From Agriotes lineatus (lineage: Eukaryota; Arthropoda; Insecta; Coleoptera; Elateridae), in contig OW679197.1 of NCBI GenBank assembly GCA_940337035.1, forward strand, positions 60,471,903 through 60,535,902: a stretch of DNA of 64,000 bases. Reading direction: 5' to 3'. The position numbers were made by a program, and so were the translations under genes. Position 1 is the first letter of the stretch. The number at the start of each line of letters is the position of its first letter. Below the pieces are notes generated by a model. The model searched no databases, was not told the DNA's origin, and was given only the letters and a program-made list of their open reading frames with translations. Below, in pieces: positions 45,340 through 58,100 of the stretch.

Positions 45340-46045
45340 TGACCATACACACCAAATTCGGTGTCACTCCAAACGCCGTTTATTCTTAGGCTGTGTTTGT
45401 CTGTCTTCTGTACCAGCCTTGGTACTATTACCTTTAGCTCTTCCTTACTCGTCGTTACAATAGTGACGTCATCCTTAAAAATTAAAAATTGATGAAACAT
45501 CTGACTTCGAGTTGCTATTTGTATTTTTGAAAACTATTTTTGTAATTTGATGTACTCAGTGCTGTTACCAATATTTGGTGCAGATATTCTGAAGATAGTT
45601 CTTCTTCCTGAGATTTTCATAATTTCTTCTCACATTTCTTTGTTGATTATTCAAGCGGAATCTATATAATGTTTCCAGGATTCTGTTTTGCCATTTCTAA
45701 TGGTTATCCTGGGTATGGCTCTTAATTCTTTGAATTGTATTAAGTTGTCTGTATTAGGTTCTTGGCGATATCTGTTAAAAGCATTTTTTTAATTTCTTAT
45801 AGCTACCTTACAAGCATTATTCCACCATGATACCTTCTTCACTGAAGAATGTATGCTTTGTTTAACACCTTTAAATCATTTGTTGATATATCGATGCTGG
45901 CGTTTTTATAAAATATTAAGCAATGTGTTAGAAAGTATTCTTCGAAAGACTTCCACTTCACCTTTGTCATGTTCCATTTCTCAGGATAGGTAATAGAGAA
46001 GTATAGGCGGTATTTATAACAATTGTGGTCACTTCTATGTAAGTC
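45340..46045 (-). pseudogene. LINE ORF2 remnant (endonuclease end, linker, RT fragment)
   Basis: Read on the minus strand from about 46045, the end of an AP-endonuclease (RSDHNCYKYRLYF), a linker (KKVSWWNNACKVAIRN, then NAFNRYRQEPNTDNLIQFKE) and an RT active-site piece (FKDDVTIVTTSKEEL, about 45440-45483) follow in family order. The bulk of the RT between the linker and the DD box is deleted, and stops and frameshifts interrupt the rest. It is a dead copy. Confidence 0.75.
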
Positions 46046-47399
46046 CTTTATTACTTCTCACTGAAGATCTGGTGTACCACTCTTTAACAAAGGGGTTGAC
46101 AAGGCCTCGGCTAGCTCTTTTAACTATCGGCAGATACGGCGTGGTGTAAGGGTCATACTAAGAGATGATTCGGGTTTTACCATTGAATAGTAGATTAATA
46201 AAAGAATTGGTTGCCATGTCGTTATTCACAACAAATAAACAGACCTAGCTAGCAAAATAAATCAACACCTACCTTGTAAGCTTCGCCGCATACCTCAATC
46301 TAAATGTAGTAATGCAGACAACAAATAGAAATAGTAACAGTCAAAATAATATTTAATATTCAAAACAATAATTCAAGGTTGGCGTTACCCAACTTACACA
46401 CACACATGTAATTGTGTATCGGGACAAAACAGAAAAAACAACATTTTAAAAAACTTTATATCGAAGTAGCATTTCAAAACTCGCTAGTTATAGCTCAAAT
46501 TACAACTTCAGGTTAACATATGTGCAATGACAAATGACATATAAACATATAGCGCCGAGGGCGCTATCTGAGATATAGTATAAACGCTATTTCAGCAATT
46601 TCACTTTTGCGGTAATAACAATTGAACCAAAGATTGATTTAACAAGCTCAGTTTGAGTTGCTAAGATCTTAGTCAGAACTGACAAGTTTGCGGCATCATG
46701 TCTTTATCGATAAAAACAGAGCTGATAGTGGCATTGATCGCAGGTGAGCTTACGTTTCTGTTCTACGAGGTTTGTATTCCCTAACACAAAGCGCTAATCC
46801 AAGGATCGGAATCATACAGCGCATCAGTGCTCCAATCTGCAGAGGCAGTGCTGAATTATTGAAACCCATCTAGAATGGAATGCGTAAAAAATGTAACCAA
46901 AGATTTCACAGCACAATTCACCTGCACATTATCTCACACACCCAAAGGATTTCAAAAAAGAGGAATATAACGGAAACCATTAACAATTTAAATCCCATAT
47001 AGTAAAGAGACGCCAAAAATCTCAAACAATAGCAGAGGATGTTGTTTATGAAAATTTTTCAAAAATTTTTAATTGGAAAAATAGAAAACAAAAATTGGAG
47101 AGTAGGTGGCCTAAAAGCGATCTCACCACTGCAATGAGACTATATAACCCTACAATCCCTAGCTATATAAGAGAATGTTTAAGTGAACGTGCTAAATCTC
47201 ATGGCAAACAAGCATCTAGCTTCACAAAATAGAGTCGGCAGCAAGCAAATAGAAAACATCTGAACAGCCATTCGATGAGAAACATTATTATTATTGGTAG
47301 TAGAAAGGCAGCTTTAAGCTAATATATCCACATATAATACATGATATTGCATTTATGTGTTTGTTAATAGTTAGTTGTTTTTATTGTATTCTATTTGCG
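46046..47399. other. No gene assigned; possible isolated first exon
   Basis: The stretch holds no recognised transposon. One candidate first exon is at 46698-46743: ATG, fifteen codons (MSLSIKTELIVALIAG-like, hydrophobic), then a GTGAGC splice donor, with a TATAAA-like TATAGTATAAACG near 46575. No matching downstream exon was found on the plus strand. The frame around 47040-47230 (RWPKSDLTTAMRLYNPTIPS) is unassigned. Confidence 0.3.
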
Positions 47400-47590
47400 T
47401 TAGTAGTACTGTTTGCAAAATGATTGTCCAGTCTATTTTTAAATTGATTTATGGATGTGGCATTAGTTACTTCTTCAGGTAATTTGTTCAGTCACTCACT
47501 ACGCGATTACACCAAAAATTATGTCGAGGATTAAGTTCTGTTCTGGTTCTTAACAGGTGCATCTTGTGTCCTCGTAAATTGGTTTTTGAT
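47400..47590 (-). pseudogene. LINE polymerase C-terminal remnant
   Basis: Minus-strand pieces read TNLRGHKMHLLRTRTELN, RHNFWCNRVVSD and, after a one-base shift, LNKLPEEVTNATSINQFKNR. This is the conserved end of many insect LINE polymerases (NRV...WN.LP.E.V....I..FK.RLD). It is a short, dead fragment. Confidence 0.7.
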
Positions 47591-49462
47591 TGGAGTTTGA
47601 ACATAGATTTTAGCTCTGGGCAGTCGTAATAATTGTTTAATATTTAAAATCACGAATATATTCGACTAAATACGCCAAACCGGGTATTACCGGGAGCGAG
47701 TTGTGAACTGCAGATACGCCCGTGGCGCTAGAGCTGCACAAAATATCTTAAACGTAATTTACTTAACCTTCAACCCGCCAAGACCGATAATTCCTTTATC
47801 AAACAGGTAGGCATAATTACCAGAGCTAATTACACCACGTAAACCTTTCAGAACGCTAGCAAAACCAAAAGATATCACACAACTCGAGGAGAACGTCCTG
47901 TGAGAAGTTGAAACTGTCAAACTGACACTCGTTTGTTATTGTGCAACAGGATATCGGCATATAACCCGAAAATACCGAAATACTTACAGTATTACTACTG
48001 AATATTTTAAATAAATGTAGTTTTTATTAGAAACAATACACTACGGTTTTGATTACTACAGAAACACGTGGCTTGTTACTAGATCCATCGAAATCTAATT
48101 TGAGAAAATTGGCCGTGAAACGCCATCCCCGCGACAGAACCTGCATTCCAACGTTCGGAGGTGTGGAGATCCGCTTATCTGGATCATCACATAGCTTGCA
48201 GAAGAGACTAAATGGAATCTAAGTTCAGGTTGTGTCTTCGTTTCTTTTAAGTGAAATTGTACAAGATGCTATCAGAGAATCAGTGTTAGAGGCTCACCTG
48301 ATTGCTACCAATTCGGACGTCGGCTGCTATTGTACAGTTCGCTTCACGAACTGCGTTCCTAAATAATTGATTTCCCAACCACGTCGTCTAGGTTAGTTAC
48401 GACGGCATTTAATTTTAAACTGTTGTGGATCACGTTTGTACCTTTGTTAGAACTGTTGTGTAAGCTTTTGTTCTGGCAAGCCGAATGTTATTGAAGTCCA
48501 CTTCAAATTGGCCAATTATTATTTGAAATTCGTACTAATGATTATTCCCCATTTGTACTATTAATTATCTGATATTTGTACTGAATTCTACCGAATTAGG
48601 AACAATTATACTGGAATATTTGCATTTTGTTGTTATTTTTTGTTACTGCTACCTATGCGTGGTTTGACCTTCTCTTTCGGGAAATTATGTGCTGCTTGAG
48701 TTTACAAATTCTCAGTTGAATGCCTGGATGCACTTGTCGTTAATTGGTAAATATTCGTTGGGGCGATTTAGCTTTTAATCATTTGTGAGTACTTAAAGAA
48801 CTGCACGCCGTCTTCTTGGACTGGCCGACAACTGTATCCAAGTAGTCATAAACTTTGTTTTGTTTTGAGAATATTAGCCGACGAATCGATTTGATGCTAA
48901 CAAATTGGATACCAGCATTTTTTGCTGGATGTAAAATTAGTACTGAGTCTATCAACTACAATCTAAAGCACTATACAGTAGTTAGCATTTCAGCAAAGTA
49001 CAAAGTTAAAATAAAGTTGTCTTGAATGTTGAAGCATGATCTCGTCCATATGTATATAACATGTGAGCAAACGAAATGTTTTCCATCAGTCTGTGTCTAA
49101 ACTAACGCAAAACCTAACCTGCTAACCTCGAATTTGACATAGACTTTCAGTCTAACCAACATATTATTCATAAAACAAATATTTCAAAGCCAAGCTTGAT
49201 TTCATTTTCGTTTGCTCACATGTTATAATCGAACCACTGATATAAACGACATTTATTTTAACCTTAAGTAAGTCTGCAAACTACTATTATAGAAAAAATT
49301 ATATCTAAAATTTAAATTAAGTGATGGAAATGAAACAATCTCATTTTAATAATAAAATTACATGTTATATACGTCATATTCTATTTGACTGCAAAGACAA
49401 CCCACGAAATTATACTCTATACTAAGTGCTTAGCTCTAAAAACTAATGCCCACATAATTACA
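47591..49462. other. Region downstream of the P450; dispersed repeat at 48685-48915
   Basis: No gene is seen. The block 48685-48915 is related to 6860-7100. A TTTATT near 49252 (AATAAA on the minus strand) could serve as the polyadenylation signal of the P450 gene that ends at 49463. Confidence 0.4.
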
Positions 49463-52113
49463 TTATACCCTCGGTTCTACAGCAACTCTGTAACCATCTA
49501 CAGGCTTCAACATCAAATCAGCCTTTAGCCGTATTTCATCGATACTCTTGTAATTCGTAGTAATCTTATATTTTCTAACTACCGTTGCAATAAGGGACTT
49601 CATGGCCATAAAGGCATACTTAGGACCTGTCAAAAGCAAATTTTAGACTAGCATTAAGCTCAATCAAGCAAAAATTTACCAACACAATTGCGTGGCCCTC
49701 CAGAAAACGGTAACCAGCTGTAAGGATGGCGTTCTGCTACTTCCTCTGGCAGGAATCGGTCAGGATCAAACTTAAGTGGATCGGGCCACACCTCAGGATC
49801 TCTATGTAAGGCCATTATAACCATTACCACGGAACTACCAGCAGGAATTACGCATTTTTCTTGAAAAATGTAAACCTTAAGCTCTTGTGTAAATTATTAT
49901 TGTATTCATTACCTAACTGAATATCCTGGGTAATAGCTCTAACTAGCATTGGGCCCACAGGGAATATCCTCATGGTTTCTCTAATTACCCTGTCCATGTA
50001 TTGAAATTTTCCCAAATCTGTAAATTCTACTGGGCGGTCAGGTCCTAATACATCCATGATTTCTTCATATACTTTTTCCTGGAGAAGAACTTTAAGCAAA
50101 AAATGTATACTTAGGTGGAAATGTGTCTTTTACCTGTACGTCTGGATACATTCCGAGTATAATGAAAGTGAAGCTGTTCATAGACGCCGTGGTATCGCTA
50201 CCCTGAAAATATGACTGCTGGATTTAATCTTCCAACAAAACACTTCTAAATCTCCAGATTATAACTACACCCCTACTTTTCTTAAAAAATCTCAATTTAT
50301 ATATTTTTCTTCAAGTAAATAATATTTCTGCTCCTACCGCAATCATAAAAGTGTCGACTTCCTCTCGTAATTCCTCATCTGTAAAATTGGCTCCCTCCTC
50401 TGACAATTCAATGAGCTGCTGGAGGAAAGTTTTTCTTTTCCGGGGTTCTAAATAAACAATACGTACTAAGAATAAGATCGATATTGTAATATATAATTAG
50501 TTATGAAACAATGATGTATTAATAATGAAAATATAACAGGTTAGTGGTTGACGCCAACAAAATAATTGACTTTGTGCAACTCTGAAACAAGGCAGATAAA
50601 CATCTTCTATAGAAACTGCAGGAAAAATCTCAAATTGTTTCTCTCCTAGTGTGAATTACAACGCATAATTTCCAAACTCAGTAATTTTTTTTTGAAACGG
50701 GCTTCGGCTATCCCTCGTTTGTAATGTTGGTTTTCATATTTAAAAATCTAACCAAATTATATTTTCCTATATTGTATTACGTATATTATACAAGTGGATC
50801 ACTTCAAGAAACTAGTTTCGGCGACTTTTCCATAACCAAATGTAGTTTGTATTATTGCTGGTAAGCTAGTTAACTATCAAGTAGCCACACGTAATTTTTA
50901 AGAAATATCACTTTTAATAAGTAGGTGATAAGTTAATGCATAACTTGTAGTAAAGAAGCTTAAAGATTTTGGTGTGTTTTGTGTGTTGTTTGATAAAAAC
51001 TGGTCAATTATTGATTAATTATTAATCAACGCCACTACATCGATAAGGCTTTACTAGCAGTTATGCAGTGTTGACTTATCGCATACTTTAGGGTTACAAA
51101 AATGTGTAGGAACCACTTTCTTTTAGTGATCCACTTAAAATTAATAGCGGTGTATATTAATTAATTAAATTTCTGATTGTATTTTACATTATCGAAATGT
51201 TCGCAAAGCCGGTCCTGCCCTGAAAGCATGTTGTGAAGTAAAATTTGCGAATGCATCGATTAACGGACGTCCAAATATGATTGCGGGATAAAGGGAGTTT
51301 CAAATTTGACAAACAAGAAAGTCGTCGCATACAGCCTCAGTTGAGGGCTTAGAATGTTAGTGACTCCAAAGTGCATTGTGCAAGTCGCCTTGAAAAGAAA
51401 TTATTAGAAGAGAACTAAAAGAGCCTTGCAGTCAATAGTCGCTGCACTCAAGTGAAAAACACATCAAACAAGAGTCCCGTAAACGCAATTTACGTAGTAT
51501 ACGTATAAGTACACCGATTGTACTATATTCGCGCCCGATTTGAATATATGCAAACGCAATCAGGGTCAGCGTTAAGCCAGGTAAGGACCATATTAAGACA
51601 TTTTAAAACTTATGTTCTTTTTTAAATAAAAGTGTGACGTTATTGTATGTTTTATTGGTGTTTCATATATATGTTTGTAACTTACATACGAATAGATCCA
51701 GCTGCGTAGGTTTTATAAGAGTTGTTTTTATTTGTGTTTTAAAGTCATTAGATTGACGTAAACAAATTGGCGTTTCTTCTTTATTTTTTGAAGTAAGTTT
51801 CAGTCCAACAACAATAAAGGAGATACCAAATTTCTGTTTTGGCAGATAGTGATCTTTCACACGCCACACACTGAGGTATTAAAAGGTTTCATGCATACAC
51901 TGAAAGAGCTGAGGGGTAGAAAAGAACAAATAGTTATTGAAATAGTAAGGCCTACAAGATGTCTTGTTCAAATTTAATGAAACTACGGGAGGAGTTAACA
52001 AACGACTCAATTCTGCCATTCCAAATTTCGACAAACCTCCAGGGATGTTTGGTTGATTTTCATGGTTTCTCAATCGGCAGGCGATATCCCAAAGGTGTTC
52101 AATTGCATATCAG

Positions 52114-52164
<51 letters not shown>

Positions 52165-55100
52165 GCTTATGTTAAGATCAACACGTATATAGTTACTATT
52201 TGTTTAGTAGTTCTTGCTGTATTCGGTGTGTGGCTAGCTTTGTTTGTTCTTTTTAAGATTCGTTGTTTGTTTTCACCGTGTTTCAACTTTATTTTGTTCT
52301 GTGTTGTTGTCATCACTTTTCTTCTAGTGTTCAGCTGTGAACGTAAGCACTTGTAATGTCTGAACAATGGACGAAACGGAAAAGATGTATAACACCATAA
52401 AAAAACAAGAAACTAAACGCAGATATCTTGGAAACTAGCGAGACTCGGTGTATTAAAACCGAGGAGTGGTAACTACGTCAGACAACGCCATCACGTTATC
52501 GGCTTGAAAGTCAATAGAAGCCTGCAGCTTACCGCCTCATCTGCATACCCCAATCAGACAGAGTTGTGATGCTCAAGTCCATATAAACCCTATTTAAGTA
52601 TTTGTTTCAATAAGTTATAAAAGTAAACAGAAATTAAAGAACTTTGTCGCCCGTATTCAAAAAGTGTTCAAGAATACCTAAACAACACAAAGTAACAATA
52701 ATGGGGAGCTGCGGAGAAAAGAAGGAGAATTATTCGGACTCGGCTAAAGCAGTAATAGGCGAGAGAGGGTGGTATATACATGGTGACCACCATCGGATAG
52801 ACGTGACAACCTGGTGCGAAACCAGATGGATTAAATGTTAATCGAAAGCAGGTCAGGAACAACAATCTCATCATCAAAGATGCAAAGAGCAAAAATCTGG
52901 AAATCTGTTAAGAGTGATGAACAGAAAAAGAAGCAAAATCCAGAGACAAAGAAAAGTACCAGTCTTTACACCATAATCTTAGACGGCAGCCCGATCAGGA
53001 TAGCCAAAGAAGTCTGAATGAGCGAAAAATTTAGGGCAAATAAAAAAGCTAAGTGACAGATGCGATTACTTTAACGTAGAAAAAAAATCAACGAGGCTAT
53101 CGGTAAGCAGTCACCCGAAATATAATAAGAATTTGACACTGGAAGTAGAAGATAAAATTCAAGTTTGGCGACAAATATATAAAAACCTTTTCAAGGACGA
53201 TCAGCTCCCAAAGAGACCAAAATTCGACAAAGTTGCCAGAGCAGAAATCACAGTCATGTAAATAACGCGTGCCCTTATACTAGCCAAAACTGGCAAAGCA
53301 CCAGTACTCGAACTATAGGACTCCTAAGGATCATAAAATACAACTGTGTCAAGATCCTTATTAAGCTCTACAACAAGATACTTTTGTAACCCATTCGAAT
53401 AAAGCAACTACGAAAACCTGTCCAGAGGAGCATCAGTCTCATGAGCCATGAGCTAAAAATACACCGAAGCCTTTGGCCGTTGCCAACACGCAAGAATAAT
53501 CAAAGCACTCACATGCACCGTAGTAGATGAGAAGGCGTGTTGCCACGAATTTACACTGGAAGAAGAGGGCTGAAATGTAAGTCTACGTATTATTCCTGTT
53601 AACATAGAATTTCGGCTTACACAGCGTAATCATTGTGGATAAATACCCAGCATTCTCTGGATTAATGTGTCTTATATCTTGTGAACTCGAGCACGGATCC
53701 ACGCAATGGTCATGCTCTTTGGTGGCTGGTGTTGTTTGAATACCTTGAAAACGATGATACTTAGGCAGATTTAGCCTTGTTGCCGTTTGTGCACCCATAT
53801 TAACTAACGCATCTCCAGACATTGCAGCTTGCATCATAAGAGTGAAAGTAACACTAAGAACTGAAGGTCGGTGTGGAGCTATTTACAGTCCTCTGCTCCA
53901 GCCGCTCGGAGCGACGTAACACTGAATGGTCAGTCAAATACGTCTACGGCCAACTATTGCAACCTATGAATCATGCAAGGTATAATAAAGCTGTGTGTTG
54001 TCACCATGTTTCTCTATCTGTCTTCAGAATAAATATTCAAGACAGCACTAGAGCAAGTTCAGCAGCGCGTCAAGGTCAACGGAGAAGTTGTTAAGGTCCC
54101 GGGTGGTGTAACTTGAACAAGCGTCCACGTTCGATCAGTAGAGTTAAGCAACGCTCTCTCTGGTCAGAACTTGGATGGGAGTTCTACGGCTGCACCTCTC
54201 GGCGCCTCGTGATACGGCTGTCACGGAAATAGGTGGTCCCGGCGGTCATAACAACATCATGACAGTCGTTAGTGGGGTTGGAAGTCCCCATAAATGCACA
54301 GCGACGCCTATAATTGGCCTAACGGCTGTTGGCTGAGTGCGAGATCTCAGCCTTGATCTCTCCACTCTACTATACGCTATCACTTATAATAATGCAGAAG
54401 ACTAAAAGCTGTGTTTACACAACTAAAAGTACCACGGTTGCATTCGTTTATTTCTATTTTCGGGTTTTTGTAAACAAACTTCCCTTAACTTTTAATAGCG
54501 ATATTATCAGAGAAAACAATTATTTATTGTGCCTATTTTTTGTGTTTTTTAAAACTATTGACTCAGCTTCGAAGGCAAGTCCACTTTGGTTAATTTTCAT
54601 ATCTGCTTACTGAACGCTGCCAAGCAACCAAGCAACGAAATCCAAGCCGTACGTTTCTAGCATAGTGTAAAAGCGACGCCAACGTTTAACGTTAACGCTA
54701 CATAACCTATATTTCTGCAAATTTTTATGCTTGGCCTCTTCGCCCAGTAAAATGAAACAAGCTGGTAAATCATAGCTGCAAGCAGCAAATCAAAAAACTT
54801 CATGCAGAAAAAGCCATCCATGAATGCAAGTGGGCGAAAGAAGTAACTTGTACTCGCAAGTATAGTGTGCATTGAGCATTGTTCTTTTATATTTCTGACT
54901 CAAGTTTAACCTACAGTTAGTAATGAAGATGTTAAGAAATTCCTAGAAGGTAATCGAATCACGGTGCGCTCCTGCGAATCCCTTAAACCCAAATAAGGAG
55001 CAGGTAAATCGTGCTGTTATGGCAACTTATGACCGATGTGATCAACGACAGCAGCTAAAAATGTTGTATTTTAGGTTCCGAGTTAGATATGAGCATGTCC

Positions 55101-58100
55101 ATCGTAGAATGCCGCAAACTCGAAAATGATACTAATAAGCAAGCAAATTCTGCTGTGTGGTACCAATACAGAGCTGGTCGAATTACGGCTTCAAAATTTA
55201 AAGGCGTTCACAGAACAAAACTGGAAAAACCATCCCTGTCCTTGATACGTTCAGTATGTTATCCCTTAGCAACTCGCTTTAAGACGACGGCTACAGTTTA
55301 TGGTTGTGAACATGAAAAGAAAGCCCTACAAGCTTACACTAATAAGACGGAGAAAACCCACATACATTTTGGTAGCAAACAATAGGTCTATGTCTAAACC
55401 GACAGTACCCACAGATTGGGGCATCTCCGGATGGATATGCCATCTACGAGTGCTGGTCCAAGTTCAGATGACATCCCTATGGACATGCGAGCTATAGGTG
55501 TTGGTTCAATTTCCAGTGACATTGTAATAGGCACCGATGATGAAGAGGTTTGTATTTTTGTGAATTATATGTTACAATGTTATGTACCTATTTTGATTAT
55601 GGATTGCAGCTATGGTGTCACTGTAGGAAACCAGACGACGGCGAACAAATGGTAAAATGTTCTGACAGAAAATGTAGAATAAAATTGTACCATTCAGCAT
55701 GCCTACAATTAAAAAAAATTCCTAAAGGAAAGTGGTTATGTGAACTCTGTAAATATAAATAGAATTATTTTGTGTAAATATTTTGATTGTTTATGTACAT
55801 TAAATAGCTTCTAAATATCCTTGATACTTTATGCATTAAAATTATTTTTCTTACTTAATTTAGACATTAATTATTCTTTTATGTTGTGTAGACAGCATGT
55901 GTAATTTTATTGATTGTTAATGTAGCTTACATAGTTTCAAAATATCCTTATAGTCCAGTCACTAAGTTCAGATGACATCCCTATGGACATGCGAGCTATA
56001 GGTGTTGGTTCAATTTCCAGTGACATTGTAATAGGCACCGATGATGAAGAGGTTTGTATTTTTGTGAATTATATGTTACAATGTTATGTACCTATTTTGA
56101 TTATGGATTGCAGCTATGGTGTCACTGTAGGAAACCAGACGACGGCGAACAAATGGTAAAATGTTCTGACAGAAAATGTAGAATAAAATTGTACCATTCA
56201 GCATGCCTACAATTAAAAAAAATTCCTAAAGGAAAGTGGTTATGTGAACTCTGTAAATATAAATAGAATTATTTTGTGTAAATATTTTGATTGTTTATGT
56301 ACATTAAATAGCTTCTAAATATCCTTGATACTTTATGCATTAAAATTATTTTTCTTACTTAATTTAGATATTAATTATTCTTTTATGTTGTGTAGACAGC
56401 ATGTGTAATTTTATTGATTGTTAATGTAGCTTACATAGTTTCAAAATATCCTTATAGTCCAGTCACTATGTCATTTTTGCTTGAAAGTGAAGGGAAATTT
56501 GAAATTTCTTTTTTGGGGTATTGGTGAGGTCCAGCAAAGCTTAACTTCAAGTTGTCGACCAAAATTTCCTATGTGCTATTTCCGCTATCTTGATAAATAA
56601 GTGCGTTTGATTTTTTTGTGATAAATCGGTTCCCGTTAACACTACATGAAAATAATGTAGACATCTTTGTAAGAATTTTGAATGTTCTACAATTTATGTT
56701 CTATTACTTTTTCGCGTAGGAGCAATATTTGTCGAGATATCGAACGCGAAAGGAAAGCGTGAAAGGGTCGAGATTTTTTTTCGAGCTTCTGAGCTTGTGT
56801 CTCATTTCTCTTTGTATTTAGCGAAAAGGTAGCCATTATCAAACTTGTAGAGGTTGAAATTAGCTTCAATTTGACCTGCGACTAAAATTACGACTTGTAG
56901 AGCGGGCCAAAGTTGTCAAGTTGGCGCATAATTTTTATTTCATGTATCGTACTATTACGTAGATGACAACAAATTTCATTGCATTATTGGAATCATTATA
57001 TTTCATCAAGTAGATAGTATACAGCATTATATGACTGTATATTAATAATAATAAAAATAATAATAATAATAACATGTAAGGGCACATCGGTAACATACAA
57101 TAGATACAGCAAGGGGCCTAATACCGAGCCCTGAACAACATCTAAGTTTATACGGACAGTGGTGGACGTTACATCATTAATTTTAACAAACAGTTTTCTG
57201 TTAGTAAGAAAAGATATCAGCCACATAAGAAGTGGGCCCCGAATGCCTAAGGAACATAACTTTTTTCTAATGCATTCCACATTCACAGTGTCGAATGCAC
57301 GCGATATGCGATATGCCGTGTTGTGTATTGGAGAACAGATTGTATAGTCAAAATTATACTCATTCGGAGTCACGTGACCTTTGTCTGTCACTGTTCATCT
57401 TTAGTAAAATAGATTAAATGGAAGAAATTTGAAAAAAAGGCATGTCGATTCATAAAATTAATTTTAAAAATTTGACGTTTCTAATCTGTCAGATTATATT
57501 TTTCGTGTAAGTTATTGAGATAAGGGTAATAAAACCTAAAATTGTCGAGCCGAAAACTGGAAATTAAAAGAAACCATCGGACATGCAGTCACAACAATTA
57601 ATTTGAATATTATGCGTTGTTTTTTATGAAGAGTACAATATTAATAAAAGTAAATCAACAGTTTCACCCTCTAACGCTGTTCGCCGTGCTTCTCTTGCGT
57701 TAAATATCTCGGAAAGCACAATTTACCGAAAATATGAGCCAGAAAGTGAAGAATGCAAAAACGGAAGTCGACGAAGCAGTCAAGACACTATATATAAAAT
57801 GTATGTAGCTAAAGAATTTGTAACCATAAAAAATCTAAAAAATGCTTGGTTGAAGAATCTGGAGGAGATTTTTCACATTCAGTTTCTTCCCTAAATAACG
57901 GGTGTTCATAAACAGTCGTCATCCCAGTAGGTTTTGACTTCAGAAACGTATGTCTATTAAAATTGAAAAAAAAATGCGCTATGACAGTACTCAATGACGT
58001 TTCATGTGTTGCACGAATTAATCAAAGACATAACATTTTGTTTTTCAAAGCAACTGGGATGACGACTGTTTATGAACACCCGTTAGATTGTGCAAGGAAA

